Assembly: GCA_008694505.1 (NCBI GenBank)
Contig: VZDJ01007755.1
Location: forward strand, 14,148,471 to 14,212,470
DNA length: 64,000 bases
Origin: Cyanoderma ruficeps
Lineage: Eukaryota; Chordata; Aves; Passeriformes; Timaliidae
Reading direction: 5' to 3'
The first letter of the stretch is position 1. Each line of letters opens with the position of its first letter. Made by a program: the position numbers and the translations under genes. Below are positions 1 to 14,700 of this stretch, in pieces. The notes beneath the pieces are model-generated. The model saw nothing but the letters and a program-made list of their open reading frames with translations, was not told where the DNA came from and searched no databases.

Positions 1-2430
1 AATTTTTCTTTTATAAAAAAGAGCAGGTTTCTCATCTTCTGGCTTCAGGTTCCCTAAACTAAATTCTTCACACACCCAAAGCAGGAATTGGGCGCTTCAA
101 AAACCTGATAGCTTTGTCTGAAGAAAGAATTGTTGTTGGCACTCCTTACTACTTAGTTGTCATTAGTCCTTGCAATTTGTTTCTGGGCTTCGAGCCTTAG
201 CAGTCAAACTACTCTTTTAAGTCCAGTAGATTCACAAGGCTGAACTAGAGTCTGACCTAATGATTCCGCCCTCAAGTATTTGCTAGGCAGTGGCTAAGTT
301 TTAATACAATCTTCTCTTTTCTGTGTATTTTTGCAGGCAGATGCCTCTGGAATTAGACCAACACATTCATCCAGAAAACAAACTAACAGCAGGCCAGCAT
401 AAATTATTAGACAGCAGTTCCCAATTTATTACAAAGGGCAGTTACAGAAAAAAAAAGTTTAGGTTTGCTTTTTTTGCCTTTTTTTTTTTTTTTGATTTAG
501 AGGGTAGGTTACTAATTTCACTTCACCCCCTGCTTAGCAACTATGAAAACAAAATATGTCATAAAATGGCATATTTAGCCTCAACATTGCTATTGTAAAC
601 TGAACATAAGTGGCACATTCATCACGTTTTTGAAGGCACTCACTGCTCTCCCTTACCCTGTATTTTCCCACCTACCAGCACTCCTCAGGGCAGAGGCCAG
701 ACCACTGTGAGAGATAAGAGTGGAAAACAAACACTGTGGGGATGGAGCCCTGAGGAAGAGAGATGACAGACTGCATAGCACAGCCACAATGGTAACGTCG
801 GGATGGGAAGGTGGAGTCACATGTCAAGCCCACAGCTTTTTGTCCACTCTTGTATGAATCAGAATAGTGCTGAAAACTCTACCTGATTTGTGCTCTTTGC
901 CTGTAAACTCTGACTGGAGTTTACATTCAAATTGTGTTCTGTTCTTAGCTAACTAAGGTTTTTAGTAGCAACAGCAACAAGTCAGAAGTTTATACCTTTG
1001 CACAAGAAGCCTGCTAGATTAAAAGGCACTTTTTCAAACCTCAATCCAAAATATCTAAAAGAATAGATTTATACAAAAGCTGTCTGCTTTTCCTGTGAAG
1101 TTCAGACCTACCAATTGAAAGAATTTCATATGGAGGTGCTTTCCAATTATTTATCTTGCTATGATGTTGAAGTAGGAATCAATTTAATTCCTGTTCAGTA
1201 TTGTAATTTCAAAGTCTTTAATGTAAAGCAGTATTGGGGAATACTCACCCAGAGCTTGATTAAACCAATAATACTCTTGGCTGTTAATTAGACTGAAAAT
1301 GCAAACCAGAGAGGAGGTAAAATTTTGTTTTCTGGGAAGAAAGTAAGTTCCACCAATTTTCTTGTATCATCACCAGAGACTGGACACCATCAGAAAAGAG
1401 CAGGAGAGCAGCACTTCAACACCAGCCTTCAAGGCAGTGCCAGGTCAGGTCTGTGTGCTCATGTACTGTACTTCTGTCTGCCACAAAGGTGTCTTCAGCA
1501 TCCACACCATCATGGTTTGCTTCAAATCCAGTACCAGAAGGGTTTGTTGTAAGTTTTTAAGAATTTGGGGAATTTATATAGAGACTGATTGAGAAGAAAT
1601 GTACATCTGTTTTAAATGAACATGGAAAAGGATCAGTTTTGTGGAATGGAGCAGCAAGGGAATCATGGAAGAAAGACATGTAAAGGACAAAATGAGAACA
1701 TGGAGGGCTTTAAGGGCTTGCCCTTCACCCTGGAAGTTTGGATAGAACCATATCTTGTGCAGTCTTGTCCACACTGCCTGTTGTGAATGACACAGGCATG
1801 GCTTGAACCATGTCTGATTTTTCTACTGGAAAGTGCTGACTAACACTGAACATGCTGAGTATTAGAAATCTATATAATTAGTAATCTGTGTTTGAGCTCA
1901 TTCTCTGGTTTGGTTTTACATAGCATTATGATTTATGATTTATAATGTTGCAAAAAACACAGCCCAGAGTAATGCTCATTACTCCTAGAGATTTCCCTTC
2001 CAACTTTAAAAGTGCGCAGTGCACTGATACTGTGGTTTTTTTTCTTTCATAGTCTGGCAATGCTGTAATACTAAATATTAGATGTGGTAATGAGTCAAAA
2101 AAATCTGGAGATAATAAAATACTCCTAAGAAATATTACAAATTTTACATTCTCACAAGTTTTTTTCTTATGTAGAAAAGGGTTTCTATTCATTTAAGTGT
2201 GAGGTTTCTCTGAGTAAAGATTCTGTTCAAATCAAGGCCTGATGCTGGTCCACTGATGTTTCCTATGCAAATCTGACAAAATGTAAGGAAATGAGGAGCT
2301 GGCATTAATACAAAACTTGAGTGGGCAGAATATTCTCCAAACTCCAGGTAAGCAGGATTTGACCCACAGGAATGTTGGAAAAAATCTCACTTTTTACTCA
2401 TCTCAAATGATCTCAGCTAAGATTTCCAAA
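1..2430. other. Unique non-coding DNA, no gene seen
   Basis: AT-rich sequence with open frames of at most about 100 codons, none with recognisable protein character. A 15-base T run lies at 479-493. No interspersed repeat was recognised. The small open frames here are compatible with chance in a 64 kb window. Confidence 0.7.
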
Positions 2431-2460
2431 GTTGTGTGTGTGAACGTGTGTGTGTCTGTG
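2431..2460. repeat. Interrupted (GT)n microsatellite
   Basis: Two short GT runs are separated by a GAAC interruption and followed by TCTGTG. It is a small imperfect dinucleotide repeat, with nothing to suggest function. Confidence 0.8.
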
Positions 2461-4689
2461 TACATGGACATGCCAGCCTCTGTTTATTTATTTTCAAATA
2501 ATCTGTCAGAATCAGATGCTGCAAAAAGTATTTTAAATTATTTCTCTGTATGGAAAGAGATGAAAAATGTTCATGGCTGTCCTTTTCTTGGACACCTTTC
2601 AAGATGCTACCCCTAAAACACTTTCATTTTATGAACTGAAACCAAAGTGGGTCATTTGGCTTGTAAGAGACATCATTAGATTGAGCTGTGTGCTAATTAG
2701 TTCACTTTCACTGATTATCATTAATACATGTGGCTGTATGATTCGCATAGGCCAATAATATGCTCCTAAAGCCAAGAAAATGCAGATAAAAAACTTAGAG
2801 TGACTTAAAAAAGATTAAACACAAGCTGCAAATACGGAAACATAAGAGACCTGAAATGAAAAACCGACATATTAAACATCAAATTTAAATCTGCTTTACA
2901 GAGGGATTAAATGCTCACTGTGGACTGTGAGAGAATCCATTTCTAATGGTGAATTTGTATCAGTCCACAGGGAACCCTATCAAGGCACAGCTGACTAATG
3001 ACTATCATTTTCACTTGATTTCATTAGTATTTAAGTTATGGCATGAAGTACATTCCCTTCGGTGCCCTGAAAGTTAGTGATTTACATACATTTGCTGTGA
3101 AGCTTTTGCTTTGACTAATATAAAAATGATTTGCTAGTAGAGAGTATATTCTTTCTCATGCCTACCCAAGTCCACTCATTCAAAAACAAATGTTAACTTT
3201 TCAAATTATTAGTCACAACACATTTCAGAGGCATGTTATAATAAAAATAAAATATTGCTGTCAGCCTGAAATCATTCTGTCTTTCTGGATATAATGTAAC
3301 ACTCTTTGTTAGTCAACTTATAGTTGTTTGTTACCAGATTTTTCTGTACAGGATGTGAATGCAATATGTCTTTTTCCTCTAAAGTGTCCAAATCCACAGT
3401 TAGAGCAAAATATCGTAGACGAGCTTCAATTTATAGACAACTGATCATGTGTGTTTTTGTGACAATGCCTGTAAAAGAAATTCTGAATATCTGGTCAAGA
3501 TGGGTAGTTTTTTGAAAAAGGATAGAAGAAAATGTTGAAAGTAAATGACTGCCTGAATGTCCCTTGCTGACACCTTACTCCTGGATTCCTCATCCAATTA
3601 AAAATAAAACCACTCATCCTCACCTCCAGTTTTTCCCACCTATTCTCTCGCCTCCCATTATTCAGACAATACAACCTACCAAACCAGCTGCTCCTCATAC
3701 ATTTTTTTCTGACTTTTCCACCTTTTTAGCTTTACTCATACCCCTCTCTTATTCATGCTGCTCTTCATCTCCAGCTGCATTTACAACTTCCCCCTGTAAA
3801 ATAACAAATAAAACAGGTACAAGCAGCACTACTTCAGTATTTTGCAGATAGAGCTCCATTCACACCAGCTTTCTTCAGAATATCCTTTCCTTCTGAGCCT
3901 TTCTGTCCAAACCATACACAGATACAGCACACAGCCATTGTTAAGTAAATAATAATCTCTTTTATTTTTAATAGCAAAGCCCAAACCCACTGTATACATG
4001 ACAGTAGCCTATTTATATGTTGTTCCTTCTTCTTTAAATTTCATTTAATGAGGCTATAGGAAAACTTAAAATATGCTTAGATAAAGAGACATATCTGTAA
4101 AACATCCCTTCTATTTGCATAAAAAGTGTGGGAAACCCTGAGCCTATAGTTATGTTCAGAGGCGCAAGGGGTTTAAATCAATATATAGTAAAAAAAGGGG
4201 TCTTAAAAATGCATGGTAAGATGGTTCAGCAAATGAACAGAAACAGGAAATAAAGATTGTGTGGAGAGGAAGTGAGGGAGTAACACACTGGGTTTGCCAT
4301 GTATAATCACTTGTAAATCCTGGCCACACAGGAAAGGTCCGCGCAAAAGACTTCTGATTTGTGTTAGTACCATCAATTACAAGTGTCAGCCAGACACCCC
4401 CATCAAAACTGGAATGCTGTAAACAGACACTGAGGTGAGACCATGTGTCAGACAACTGACAGGCTAAATAGACAGGGTGGAAAAGGGAAACAGAGGAAGG
4501 ATTGCGATTCTTGTGTTGTACCTGGCCTACTAAATACTGAAATCTTTTACAATTTATTCAAATCACTGAAACGTAAGTCAGAAACAAGCTGCAAAACCAC
4601 ATCTGCTTCACATCCTTTTGCCCCAGCTCACCAGATTTTTCCATTTCCATCTTCTTTGATTTCCTGCTGTATTTTGATTTTATGAGGTT
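2461..4689. other. Unique non-coding DNA with a pyrimidine-rich segment
   Basis: No gene is visible. The part at about 3560-3860 is markedly pyrimidine-rich on the + strand. It carries a 95-codon frame full of Pro, Ser, Thr and Phe, which is what such composition yields by chance. Confidence 0.65.
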
Positions 4690-4701
4690 GTTTTTTTTTT
4701 T
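4690..4701. repeat. Poly-T tract
   Basis: An uninterrupted run of about 12 T. No retrocopy body is recognisable beside it on either strand. Confidence 0.8.
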
Positions 4702-7700
4702 GATTAGTGAAACTACTCCAGGTTCAATTATTCCAGTAATGGAGCATGCATGAATCAAGAGTATGGTGGATGGAAGTGTTCCTTGATTTTTTGGGGGATT
4801 TATGCATCATGTTGAAATGGTCCTTCTTCCAGAACAGTTACTGATTCTCTCTACTCTATATAACTCTTCTCTGCTTCAATGCTCTCAACAGAATATTGCT
4901 GCTTCAGCAAAAAGCTTTGAAGGTGAAAAAGCTTGTTCCAAGAATGTGATGTGTATGATCATGCAACCTCTAAGTCGAGATGTAATGCTGAATTGGGGAG
5001 CTCCTGTGACTGTTCTTCTCTCCCTACCAGTAGAGTCAGGATCTCCTGTTAACCCCTCTAAGCTTATAGAAACCATGATGCAGATTTATTTTGGTTTATG
5101 AAGGGAATGGATCACAGGAAAATAATCAAAACAGGTTTTCAACACTAGAAAGGCAAAAAGTTGGTGAAAACTTCCAGAATATAGACAGCATGCACTCCGG
5201 GAAATTATGCTAGACCTCCTAAAGTTCATGAAGAAAGCAGTGTTTTGCCCACTTGATATTGGCTTCTGAGAATACTGGGAGTCAGCAGTTCCTTATTTTC
5301 TTAAACACTCAGATCTTAATATACTTTTTCAGTAGAAGATCTTTAATTTTTAAATCCCAGTACAGACAAGACTTTATTGTGCTGCAGAGTTCATCTGAGA
5401 CAGTAGTTCTGTCCATGTTTCTGTCTGCTAGCAAATGCCCTTTAGCAATGATACTGCTTTCAAACTGCATTTCCCTTTGAATTACTTGCAATACCACTGA
5501 GTGGTCTGCATTTTGTTCTCCACCCCAGCAACTCGGTTTCAAAACTAAAGTGCAATCTTTTAGATTAAAAAGGAAGTCCCTGAAAATTAAGACTGCCAAC
5601 AGGTCATGCATGCTAGATACTTTTGTAAATTCTGACCTAAAAAAAAATGTGTTGTTGGCTAAGCACAAAGAAATTCATTATTTTAGTCTGTTATTTTGCC
5701 AACACAAATTGTTATTTAGACAGTTATTTGGTCAACCCTTAGCAATAGATTTAAATGAACTGAAATTAAAGGACCATGTGAAAAAGATAGTGGTTTTAGT
5801 GACTCTGTTCACAGTAGCTGTTGACTTCTCTTTGTATTTCAACTTCATCTATTGATAAGATAATTTGTGAGCAGGATATAAACTATTCTTGAGGGTAAAA
5901 ATGTTGGTAGAGTGGAATACTGGCAGGACTTTATGAAAACGTAGCAGAAGGTTAACTGAAAGTATTCATCTTATTTCAATACCCATGATTAGCTGAAACT
6001 TTTACATCTCCATTACATTTAATCAGTTCACTCTCTGCTTGTATGAAAGATCAGACTCAGTTTGAAACTTGAAATAGAAAATATTTTCCACATTATCTGT
6101 AAATCAGAACATTATTGAAAGAGGCAATGTATAAGAATAAGCACTGCCTGAAAGTGCCACTAGAGAGGATGATAAACTAGCAAACAGAAAGGCTTTTTAC
6201 ACCTTAGAGTCGAAACAGAGATTGAGCTTTTTCAGTGTCTGACTTTGTTTAGTTTGTTTTGTTTTTCTATGCAGAATCACAGGAAGAATTTCATTCATTT
6301 GTAAACGATGTTGAACAGCACAGCATGCTCTAAATGGTTGAAAATGCTACCTATTTGTTTAAAATGTGATTAACACTCTGTAGAACTCAGGCTATCCAAA
6401 TCCTGATTATTAATTGAATCTTCTGTAATTTTCTAGTTGTATTTGCAATAAGTCAGACTCTAAAATCTTACAGTAAAGTACTTAATCATTCTTACCCATA
6501 TCTCAGCAAATCTGTGGCTCTTTGTAAGGTGATGCTGTAGCTAAAATCTTGTAGCTTGTCTAGGCCAGGCTCAGAGAGAAAAGTGTCCCTGACTGAGAAA
6601 GTTTAGAAAATTTAGCAGAATTTGAAAGTCTTGAGATCTTGAGTCATCTTTGCTGCTGGTATGATATATACACAGATTCTGTTAGATTTCCTGGGATTCA
6701 TTTGAGTGAACCTCCCTGAAAACAAATCTATCTTTTGAATGTTCTGCTGTTCCCCATTTCTTATGAACTTTATATTACTTTGGCTCTCAAATTCGTAGCC
6801 AGTCTATTGTAGGGTAGCTTAGAGTCAATTATTGGGTGACAGTTCACCACTGTCAGTGGGAAAGTGGCATACAATTATTTGGAGCTTTGGGCACCTACAG
6901 ACACCCTTCCTGTCAATTGAAAACAGGGGAGTCACAATGACATTAGAAAACCACGGCAGACTTAACTGAGAGGTACTTTGATAACAGGATAAACTGATTC
7001 CTCAAGGAGTGGTATCACCTCCTTAAAGACAGCCATTTCCTATTCTCAGATACATACACTTTCAAAAATGTTGGTGTTCTGCCACTGACAGTGCTCATAT
7101 GAATGACATCCATGGACCTTTGACTGCTGTGACAATGGCACTTAGTATACAAAATCAAGTAGTGCTTTATCCTACCAGACAGAAATAAGCATGTAATTAT
7201 ATTTTAATTAAAAAGCAATTATTTACTGGCAACTATTGAAGACGTCTTTAATAGTAATTCTGAGTGTGACTACCATGTAATTTGTAGAGAGAAATAAGCA
7301 TGCAATTACCCTGTTAGTAACACAGTAATTACCAAATACATCCATGCATCTTTCAGTTTTCTGACATGGAGTTACCAACACCTGCAAAGTATAAATTACA
7401 TGGCAACTACATGTGCAGCTGCCAGGTGATGCACAGTAGAATGAAAAGATGGCAGATATCATTTCAGAATTAGGGTTTGATTCATTAATATAAAACTGAT
7501 GTAACAGATTACAAAACAATGATCAAATCTGAAATAAGACTAAGCCACTGGAATCCACAGAGCTTAAGAGGGTTATAAACGTGCTGCAAATCAACCCCAA
7601 ATCTTTGTGTAGAATTATGGGTACAACAAAATATACTGCCACAAGTCTGGATTTAGTAGCTTATCCCTTTCACGTGTTCTATCCTATTCAAAAGAGAGAG

Positions 7701-9420
7701 TTTCTGTTGTTTCTATTACAGGTTCCTATCACAGATGAGCAACAGAGTCTTACTGTACGTGGAGTCTCGTATGTCAGCTTCTCACCTCCCTCTTATGTCA
7801 TTATTCTAGTGACATTTCCAAATAATGGGTTTGACAGAAGGTGGGCCCTGAGCAGAGGAACTTACTAAGTGAGTGGGAAAGCAGAAGCAAAAGCCCCAAG
7901 GCAAGATATGTCATAAACATTTCATAGAAAACACTAAATACATTATTTTGAAGCAAATGATGTGTCATTTTGTGACTGGCGTAGGCTACATTCATTCTTG
8001 TGACATAGCCCCCATTCTAACAAAGTCCTTGTTTATTTCACATAAATACAGCCTTAGTCTTAGGCGCAAGACTTGAAAATAAAATGACTGCTTAGGTGCT
8101 CAAAGCTAAGGATACATTTATCTCCACTAGCACGCACATCATCTTATTTAATCCATGAATCTAAATCACACCCTAAATACCGGAAGATTCCTGTCAAATA
8201 TTACACTAAAGCACATGGAGAGCTTAATTTTAAAAAGTTTTTGCAATTAGAAATTAGTATGAGTCCTGAGTAGTCAGAATGTTTGAATATCAGTCCAATT
8301 TTATACTACAGCCTACAATAAAGACCTCTGTTTGAGGTTTATTTATAAGTAATTTATCTAAAATGAAAATAGTCTTTGTTTTCTTAAAGAAAGGATGAAA
8401 GGAATAGAGAAACGCAGGACTGCAAAACCCTTCTGAATCACAAATTCTAAACCCCAGAGAAGAAAGAAATTTATTGCAACTAATACAGTGTGATGTGAGA
8501 CAATACACTGTCATGCTGGAAAGATTTCTCTCCAGCTGTACTATACTTCCCTTTCTTGGTCTGGGAAACTAAAGTTCGGCAACAAAACTAAGTAGGCTAT
8601 TATTTACTTAGCCCTCATATTTCATTTATTACTTTTCATATTATTTAGACTTTGCCATCTCATTTTATATGAGTGCTGGATTTCTTCAGCAGTGCCAGAA
8701 TACAGCCACTTAATATTTACAGCAATTCATTTGATGTTCTGTCATCCATCAAGAATTACAGCAATACTGTCCCAAGATGCTTGAATCCTATATAACAAAA
8801 CACAAAGCTGTTGATTACAAAACAGGATGAGGAAAAGGGGGCTGGGGTGTCTTTCTAGAAAGTTGTGGAGGAAAATGTGAGTCATCTTAAAGCACTTATT
8901 TTGAAGAGAAGCAGGATAAACCCTTCCTCTCACATCCCTGATAATTTGGAATAATACATATAATTAAAGTTTTCTCCAACAGCTATACTTTGGGAATGCT
9001 GTCATCCTTCTTTGTCCACACTGAGTGTTTCAGGGTGATTAATTGTTAATTGACAAATATCAGTGTACCCTGGAGCATATTTTGCTGAAAACATACAGCC
9101 AGTGATGGCCATTAGTTTCTTCTTCTTGTTTGCAAAATCTCACTGAGAGGCATTCATGTCTTATAATTTATCCAAGGGTTTCTAGGGAACAATAGCTTGC
9201 ATTCTAGATGCTGGCACTCTATTCAAACCTTGAATTAGGTATAAAGAAGGGTGAGTGTTTTGTCTGAAAGACTGGATTCCACTAAGACAGTGCCTACACA
9301 TAAATAGAGGACTATTCATTTGAGCAGTTAGACATGTGCTTAAATACAATGGATCTGAGATGGGAGAATGATCTGGTCAGAAGCACTCTGTGTTTGCTGC
9401 TGATGTAAATCAAAATAACA
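4702..9420. other. Unique non-coding DNA, no gene seen
   Basis: The open frames (longest 119 codons, 5309-5668 on the minus strand) show no domain and have no flanking splice context. A short run at 9327-9360 resembles an ancient reptile/bird repeat and is described separately. Nothing else was recognised. Confidence 0.65.
9327..9360. repeat. Possible ancient amniote repeat relic (short)
   Basis: The run around GACATGTGCTTAAATACA resembles a motif containing GCATGTGCTTAA that recurs in turtle, crocodile and bird genomes. Only about 30 bases match and the judgement is from memory, so this is weak. A RepeatMasker run with an archosaur library would decide it. Confidence 0.25.
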
Positions 9421-9529
9421 GAAAAAAAAGAAGAAATAAAAAAATAAAGAAATAAAACTCTAACAAACAGACCAAAAAAAAAAAAAAAAACCACCCACCC
9501 AAACAAAAAACAAACAAACAAACAAACCC
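9421..9529. repeat. A-rich low-complexity tract with (CAAA)n
   Basis: About 110 bases dominated by A on the + strand: mixed A/G and A/T stretches, then a run of 18 A, then CCACCCACCC and a (CAAA)n series. It could be the tail of an old retroinsertion read on the + strand, but the sequence before it does not resemble any known transcript or LINE. Confidence 0.85.
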
Positions 9530-11696
9530 TCAGACTTGTTTATTGAACTGACTTCCTGCTGTTTTGTTACCAAAACAGCTAGAAAGTCTATTAAGCCATG
9601 GTATGGGCTTTTAGTGGCAATACAGCTATTGCCCAGTTCCTGTTGCTTTGTTGTATCATTGTTACAGTCCAGTGGTTGTATTTCAGCTGCAGTCCTTCTG
9701 GAGTTGGTGTGGAGGTTGCTTCTTCTGCAAACATCTACGAAAAAGAAAACCTTTTGCCACTAATGGATATCGTTGTAGCAGTGTAAATGGAGAGGTCAAA
9801 GGCTGTGAACATGAAAACATGGTGGTAGTACGAAAAAAAAATAAAAGGATAATATCCCTTTTAGTTCTACGTGACTATTCTATGTGGGTTCGTTGGGGGT
9901 TTTTTGAAAAATTAGTCAAAACAGCCATGAATACACATAACTTGGTTTGCATGCAGGGTATGTTTAGCATTTGTGATTATTTGGACTGACAGTGCCTGTA
10001 TGGTTTCTTTAGGTGGTTGAATAAAGGTCAAAATACATTACTGTGCTTCCAGTCCTAGAAGTTTCCTCCCAGAACTGTGCTGAGGAAACTCACTCCTCAG
10101 TTGTCTGCTTTTTTGCCTGTTACAGAGATAAACAGAAGCCTTCCTTCTCTGGAGCTGTCATCCTCACATCTTTCATGTGTGTTAAACTCACTCGAAAAAA
10201 TATTTCAGAGGAAAACAATAGAAGTGCTTTATAACTCATACACAGTAATTGGTGTCCTGATGAAATCTGGGGCCTTATCTTGAATTCCTAGCACATCTTA
10301 CGCTTGCCAGGACGTCTCACAAGGAATGTGGCACAACTGCTTGTTGCTGATATAACTTTCAATCCAGAGGTACAATCTTCTTATTATTTACTCTCAAAAC
10401 ATTTATAGATATGTTTAAATATGTATACATATATGAAAATTTCAGTCTAGACAAGGAATGAATAAAGGGTTTCTGAATCTTTTGAGGGTATTTTTCCCAC
10501 TCTTTTTAGATAAGAGACATTATTTTTTTTTTCTATTTTAAGTAACATGACCTTCTACAAAACCTTAAATGGCATTTTTTGATATTAAAATAGTCTGTAT
10601 CTTTTAATAGGTATAGATAAATAAACAGCTTTATTTTAATGTTTATTTTAATGTTTTAATAGTTTAAAAACTCTTAAGAAAACATGATGGACATCTACCA
10701 TATGGGCTTTTGGTATTTCTCCTACATGAAGCAAAAAAAATCAATCCTTTTTGGTACAAACTGCACCCTACTGGGTTACCAAGAGGAACAGCGGAAATTT
10801 CAGAGGTGGCCCAAATTGTGATTGTGCTTGGAGAATTATTCCTGTAGGATATATCTCTATAATCTTTACCATGAAGAGAACCAAAAGTTCAGGAAAGTTG
10901 CATGTGCTTATCTTGGAATCCAGAAATCATCCCAATGGCATGATTTTTGGATACAAGTTCCTTGCATTTCTGTGGTAGCCAGAAGGTGGATGAAGAGAGT
11001 GTGAAGTGGGGTAGGAAGGTGTCCGTGGTACACACAGAGGGAATCCTGCATCCATAGTGTAGAGGTGACAGAAAACTGGAGCACAGAAATCTTCCACTTG
11101 AATTGTGTATGTTCTGCTTGGTGGCTTTCCTGCAAGGAACTCACCTTGTGTCCAAATACTAGATTTTGTCACTGGCAGAAAAAATGGAAAAAGAAAAATG
11201 GCCATTTCAGAGGTCTCAGGTGCTCTGGTAGAAACAAGTAGTTATCCACATTGTCTGAAAATGTCTCTCTGGGTGGAGAAGGGAAAAACAACAACCAAAA
11301 CACAGCTCCTTTTCCATTCCTCAATCAGCCCAAAATTCAATGCAAGACTCTTAAAGTCTAACTCAAGCTTCTGCTTAAGCACCTGCACTCTTATGCCTCT
11401 GGGATCAACTTTATTAGGAAGCTCAGTCACCAAACCAACCTGTGTCTTCTTGAAGATGACGTTTTCCTTCTAAATCTTCCTCCAGTCCTGAAAGCCAAAC
11501 CTTGTTCTTCCCAAGAGTGCTGTTCCTCAGGCAGGAAGATATACCATAAAGGAAGTCCTCACACACTAAAAGAAGCTTGGGGGGAGATGGGACTTGGGGG
11601 CTCCAGAGCATTGAATAGCTCCAGGGAAATGACTATAATGAGTACAAAAGCATCGTTCTTAGGATCAGACATCTGTCATTGAACTTCAAGGGAATA
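9530..11696. other. Unique non-coding DNA, no gene seen
   Basis: Several overlapping frames of 60-120 codons occur on both strands around 10750-11610, where the composition is slightly richer in GC. They overlap one another antisense and show no conserved protein motif, so none is called as a gene. Confidence 0.6.
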
Positions 11697-11750
11697 ATAA
11701 TAATAATANTGTTGTTATTATAATTTTTATTATCATTATAAATAGGTTAA
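11697..11750. repeat. (AAT)n / (ATT)n inverted low-complexity repeat
   Basis: An AAT run is followed closely by TTGTTATTATAATTTTTATT and more ATT-type sequence, so the two halves can pair as a hairpin. An ambiguous base (N) sits at 11709 inside the repeat, as expected where assembly or sequencing struggled. Confidence 0.8.
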
Positions 11751-14700
11751 TCAGATCTGCTAAAATAAGAGTAGGCCTGAATTTCCACTGAGCCTTCCTT
11801 GAGTTTTAAAAAAGTTAACAATTTCGTTCACACTTTTTTCCTCCATTCTTCCTGTGTACAAGTCAGGAATTGTCTGCTGTATTACCAAACATTAGTATTG
11901 CTGGAACATAGAGAAAACACCTGTGTCCTTACACTTCCTAAAGGAAAGATAAGCTATATCACACGTTACATTACTCAGCTGTGTATTTTGCCAAGTGTTT
12001 GTGTATAAATTTAACCACAAATGGGAAGCTTGTGACCATATCTTTGTCTGAAATGTGTCCACATATAATTCACTGTACTTTTTCAAATCTGTATGTGTCA
12101 TGTCATTATTTCTAGGCTATTCAGACTCAATTTCTTATCCTTCCCATTATCTCCCTGGGATAAAATGGATGAAATTGGGTCACTATTGTGTTCATGTCAT
12201 CCCCTGGGTTGCTGGACACCTGGGTTTTTAGGACACTGTAATATGACAAATTTAGCAAACTTTTATTGCTTTTTATGTCCAAATTCAGTATCTTCAAGAT
12301 ATTTCCCAATATAACATCCACAGGAAGATGAAGTGAAAGGTATTTAGAGCTCTTTTTCAGCTGATACTTCCCAGCTGCTTCTGTGGAACAGCAATTTGAT
12401 GCCTTCCAACAGCTCAAAGAGCTGGGTCACATCTAAGACCACTACACAGACAATAATATTTGTCCTTGTCTCTACATTTGAACAAAACTGGTGCTGTCAT
12501 AAATCTCACATAACACAACAATTCCCTATCCCCTTGCATCATAATAGGAGGAGAGAATTTAGTTGGATCTGATTTGGTTTATTTTTCTTCCTTTTCAGCT
12601 TTTAAGTGTGATGGGGAGTTTACAGTGAACTGGCTTTAGGTACAGTTTACCTCTTCAGAGGGGTGGTCTCATGGCAGGGTTTTAATTTTACCAACATGCA
12701 AAGAACATTAATGCACGCTTCAATATTTTTCAAAACAATTGTCAGGGTTTTTTAAACCTTCTTTACCTATATTTGGAAATATTTTAAATAAAATTCAGTC
12801 TATTCCTAATATCAAATTCATCGAACTTTCAGTGACTTTTAAACTAAAGGATGCTATTATGCTACAAAACAAACCAAATTGATTTTAATGAAGTCATTGA
12901 TTCACAGACATTTGGATTTGCACAAAACCATGTGGGGCCCTGGTTTGTTGGAGTTACATTTATATAGGTAATACTTGAAATAAGTGAGACAAGACAACAC
13001 ATAGGTGTGTTTTCTTTTGCTTGTATACTTACATATAGCATGCTTTTGTTTTGAAGGTTTATAACTTGTGGAAGATGATACATTTCATTTACAGTTAGAG
13101 CAACTGAGTAAGTGATATTCAGAAATCTAACTTCCCTGTCACAATCCCATTTCATTTCAGGTTAAATTATACCAATGCTTCAGTTCTAGAAACTTTTAAA
13201 TCAACAAAAGTAGGAACAGTGGGCATTAATTTACTTTATAATGTTTATTCAGTGATACAGGCACTTCTGCATAAGCCAATATATATTATTTGAATAACTT
13301 ATAACAGATGGTTTGCATTTCCCTGAAATAAAAAACCAATAAGAATAAGCCTGCAAACTCAAACATTATGAGCAGATTTTCTAAAAAGGAGAATCATGCT
13401 ATCCTCAAGACCCCAGCTTTCAGAGAGCTGGGAAACCTACAATCAGGATGCCAGAGTCTACACAGGCCTGTCACGCCCTGTCTTCTACAGAGCCAAAACG
13501 GCCTCTGTTGCAATTAGAGAAACACAAAGCTCAGACTCGACCTGGCACAGATGACCTCTGGCATTGTCACCACCACACGGTGCCTAAATGATGTTTACAG
13601 GAATAGACAACACACATTCAAAGCACGAGCAGTTTATCAGCAACACATAGAAAACACCCAGGCCACCATCAGCTCTACATCAACTCTTCCACCCCCTCAT
13701 TCCAATTGGTTCAGCTCCACTGATAGTAACTACAACAGGAAGTGCTTGGGAAAAAAATACATTCTGCAGTAGGAGCTGAAAAAGAAATTCCCCTCCTCTC
13801 AACCATGTATTTCATGCCTAAAATTAGAACACAAAATCTACGCTACCGAGCACAGAATGACTTAAAATGCCCCTGCACAAGAGAGTGAGATCCCTGTCAT
13901 TATTTAAATATGGCTCCAAATTGATGAGTAGATTTCATGTGGGTTATTTGCTCTGGGTAATAGTACAGCGAGAGGTAGCCAGTGAATCAGACTCTGATAT
14001 TACCAATTACTATGGTCAGTTACAGCTAAGCTTGCAATCACCACAGGCTAAAAGACACATGGTTTAAGTTTGAATGGAACATTGGTACAGCACAAATGAC
14101 ACATTTTATTAACAGACTATACAAAATAAAACAGTATATTGACATGAATGCACACAAGATTAGGCAAGAAGGACTAATTTACGCCTTATCTGAGAGAGGT
14201 AGGGTGTTAGTGAAATTTAGAAGGAAGGAACTTCTGCTGTGACAGATAATGTCTAAATATTACAGAAAATTAGGAAGTTGTTAATTCATTTAATGATATC
14301 TTCACCATATAAGTTTTCAAAAAGTACTTTTTCTTTTATCTTTTTTTTAGACTCTTGCTAGAATAAAAGCTTCTTGGCTGTAACTGAAACCTCTGAAAGC
14401 TGATTGCTTTGGGAAAACAATGAGATTTGTGGTTTTATCAGTCAGGATAAAAGCAGTGGAGAAAGAGAACAGGTATTTTTCAAGGAGAAAAGAGTGTTAA
14501 TACAACTTGCATAGGAAGAATCTGCATCTTATCAAGTAATAGAAACACATTCCTCCACATAAACCTCAGCTCTATAGTTTAATTTCATGATGGCATTCGT
14601 TTGCTGTAATAGCTTATCTGCCCGCAGCTGCTCTACTGGGATATTGAGATTTCAGCTTTGGTAAGAATGGCAAGACACATGAAAAAACAAAAAAGAAGAA

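Noticed and set aside
5309..5668. 119-codon minus-strand frame
   Set aside because: No domain, and it is overlapped by + strand frames of similar quality.
9421..9529. Poly-A tail of a processed pseudogene
   Set aside because: The A-rich tract is real, but nothing before it resembles a transcript and no target-site duplication is evident.
11105..11473. 122-codon + strand frame
   Set aside because: It overlaps several antisense frames of similar size and shows no protein motif.
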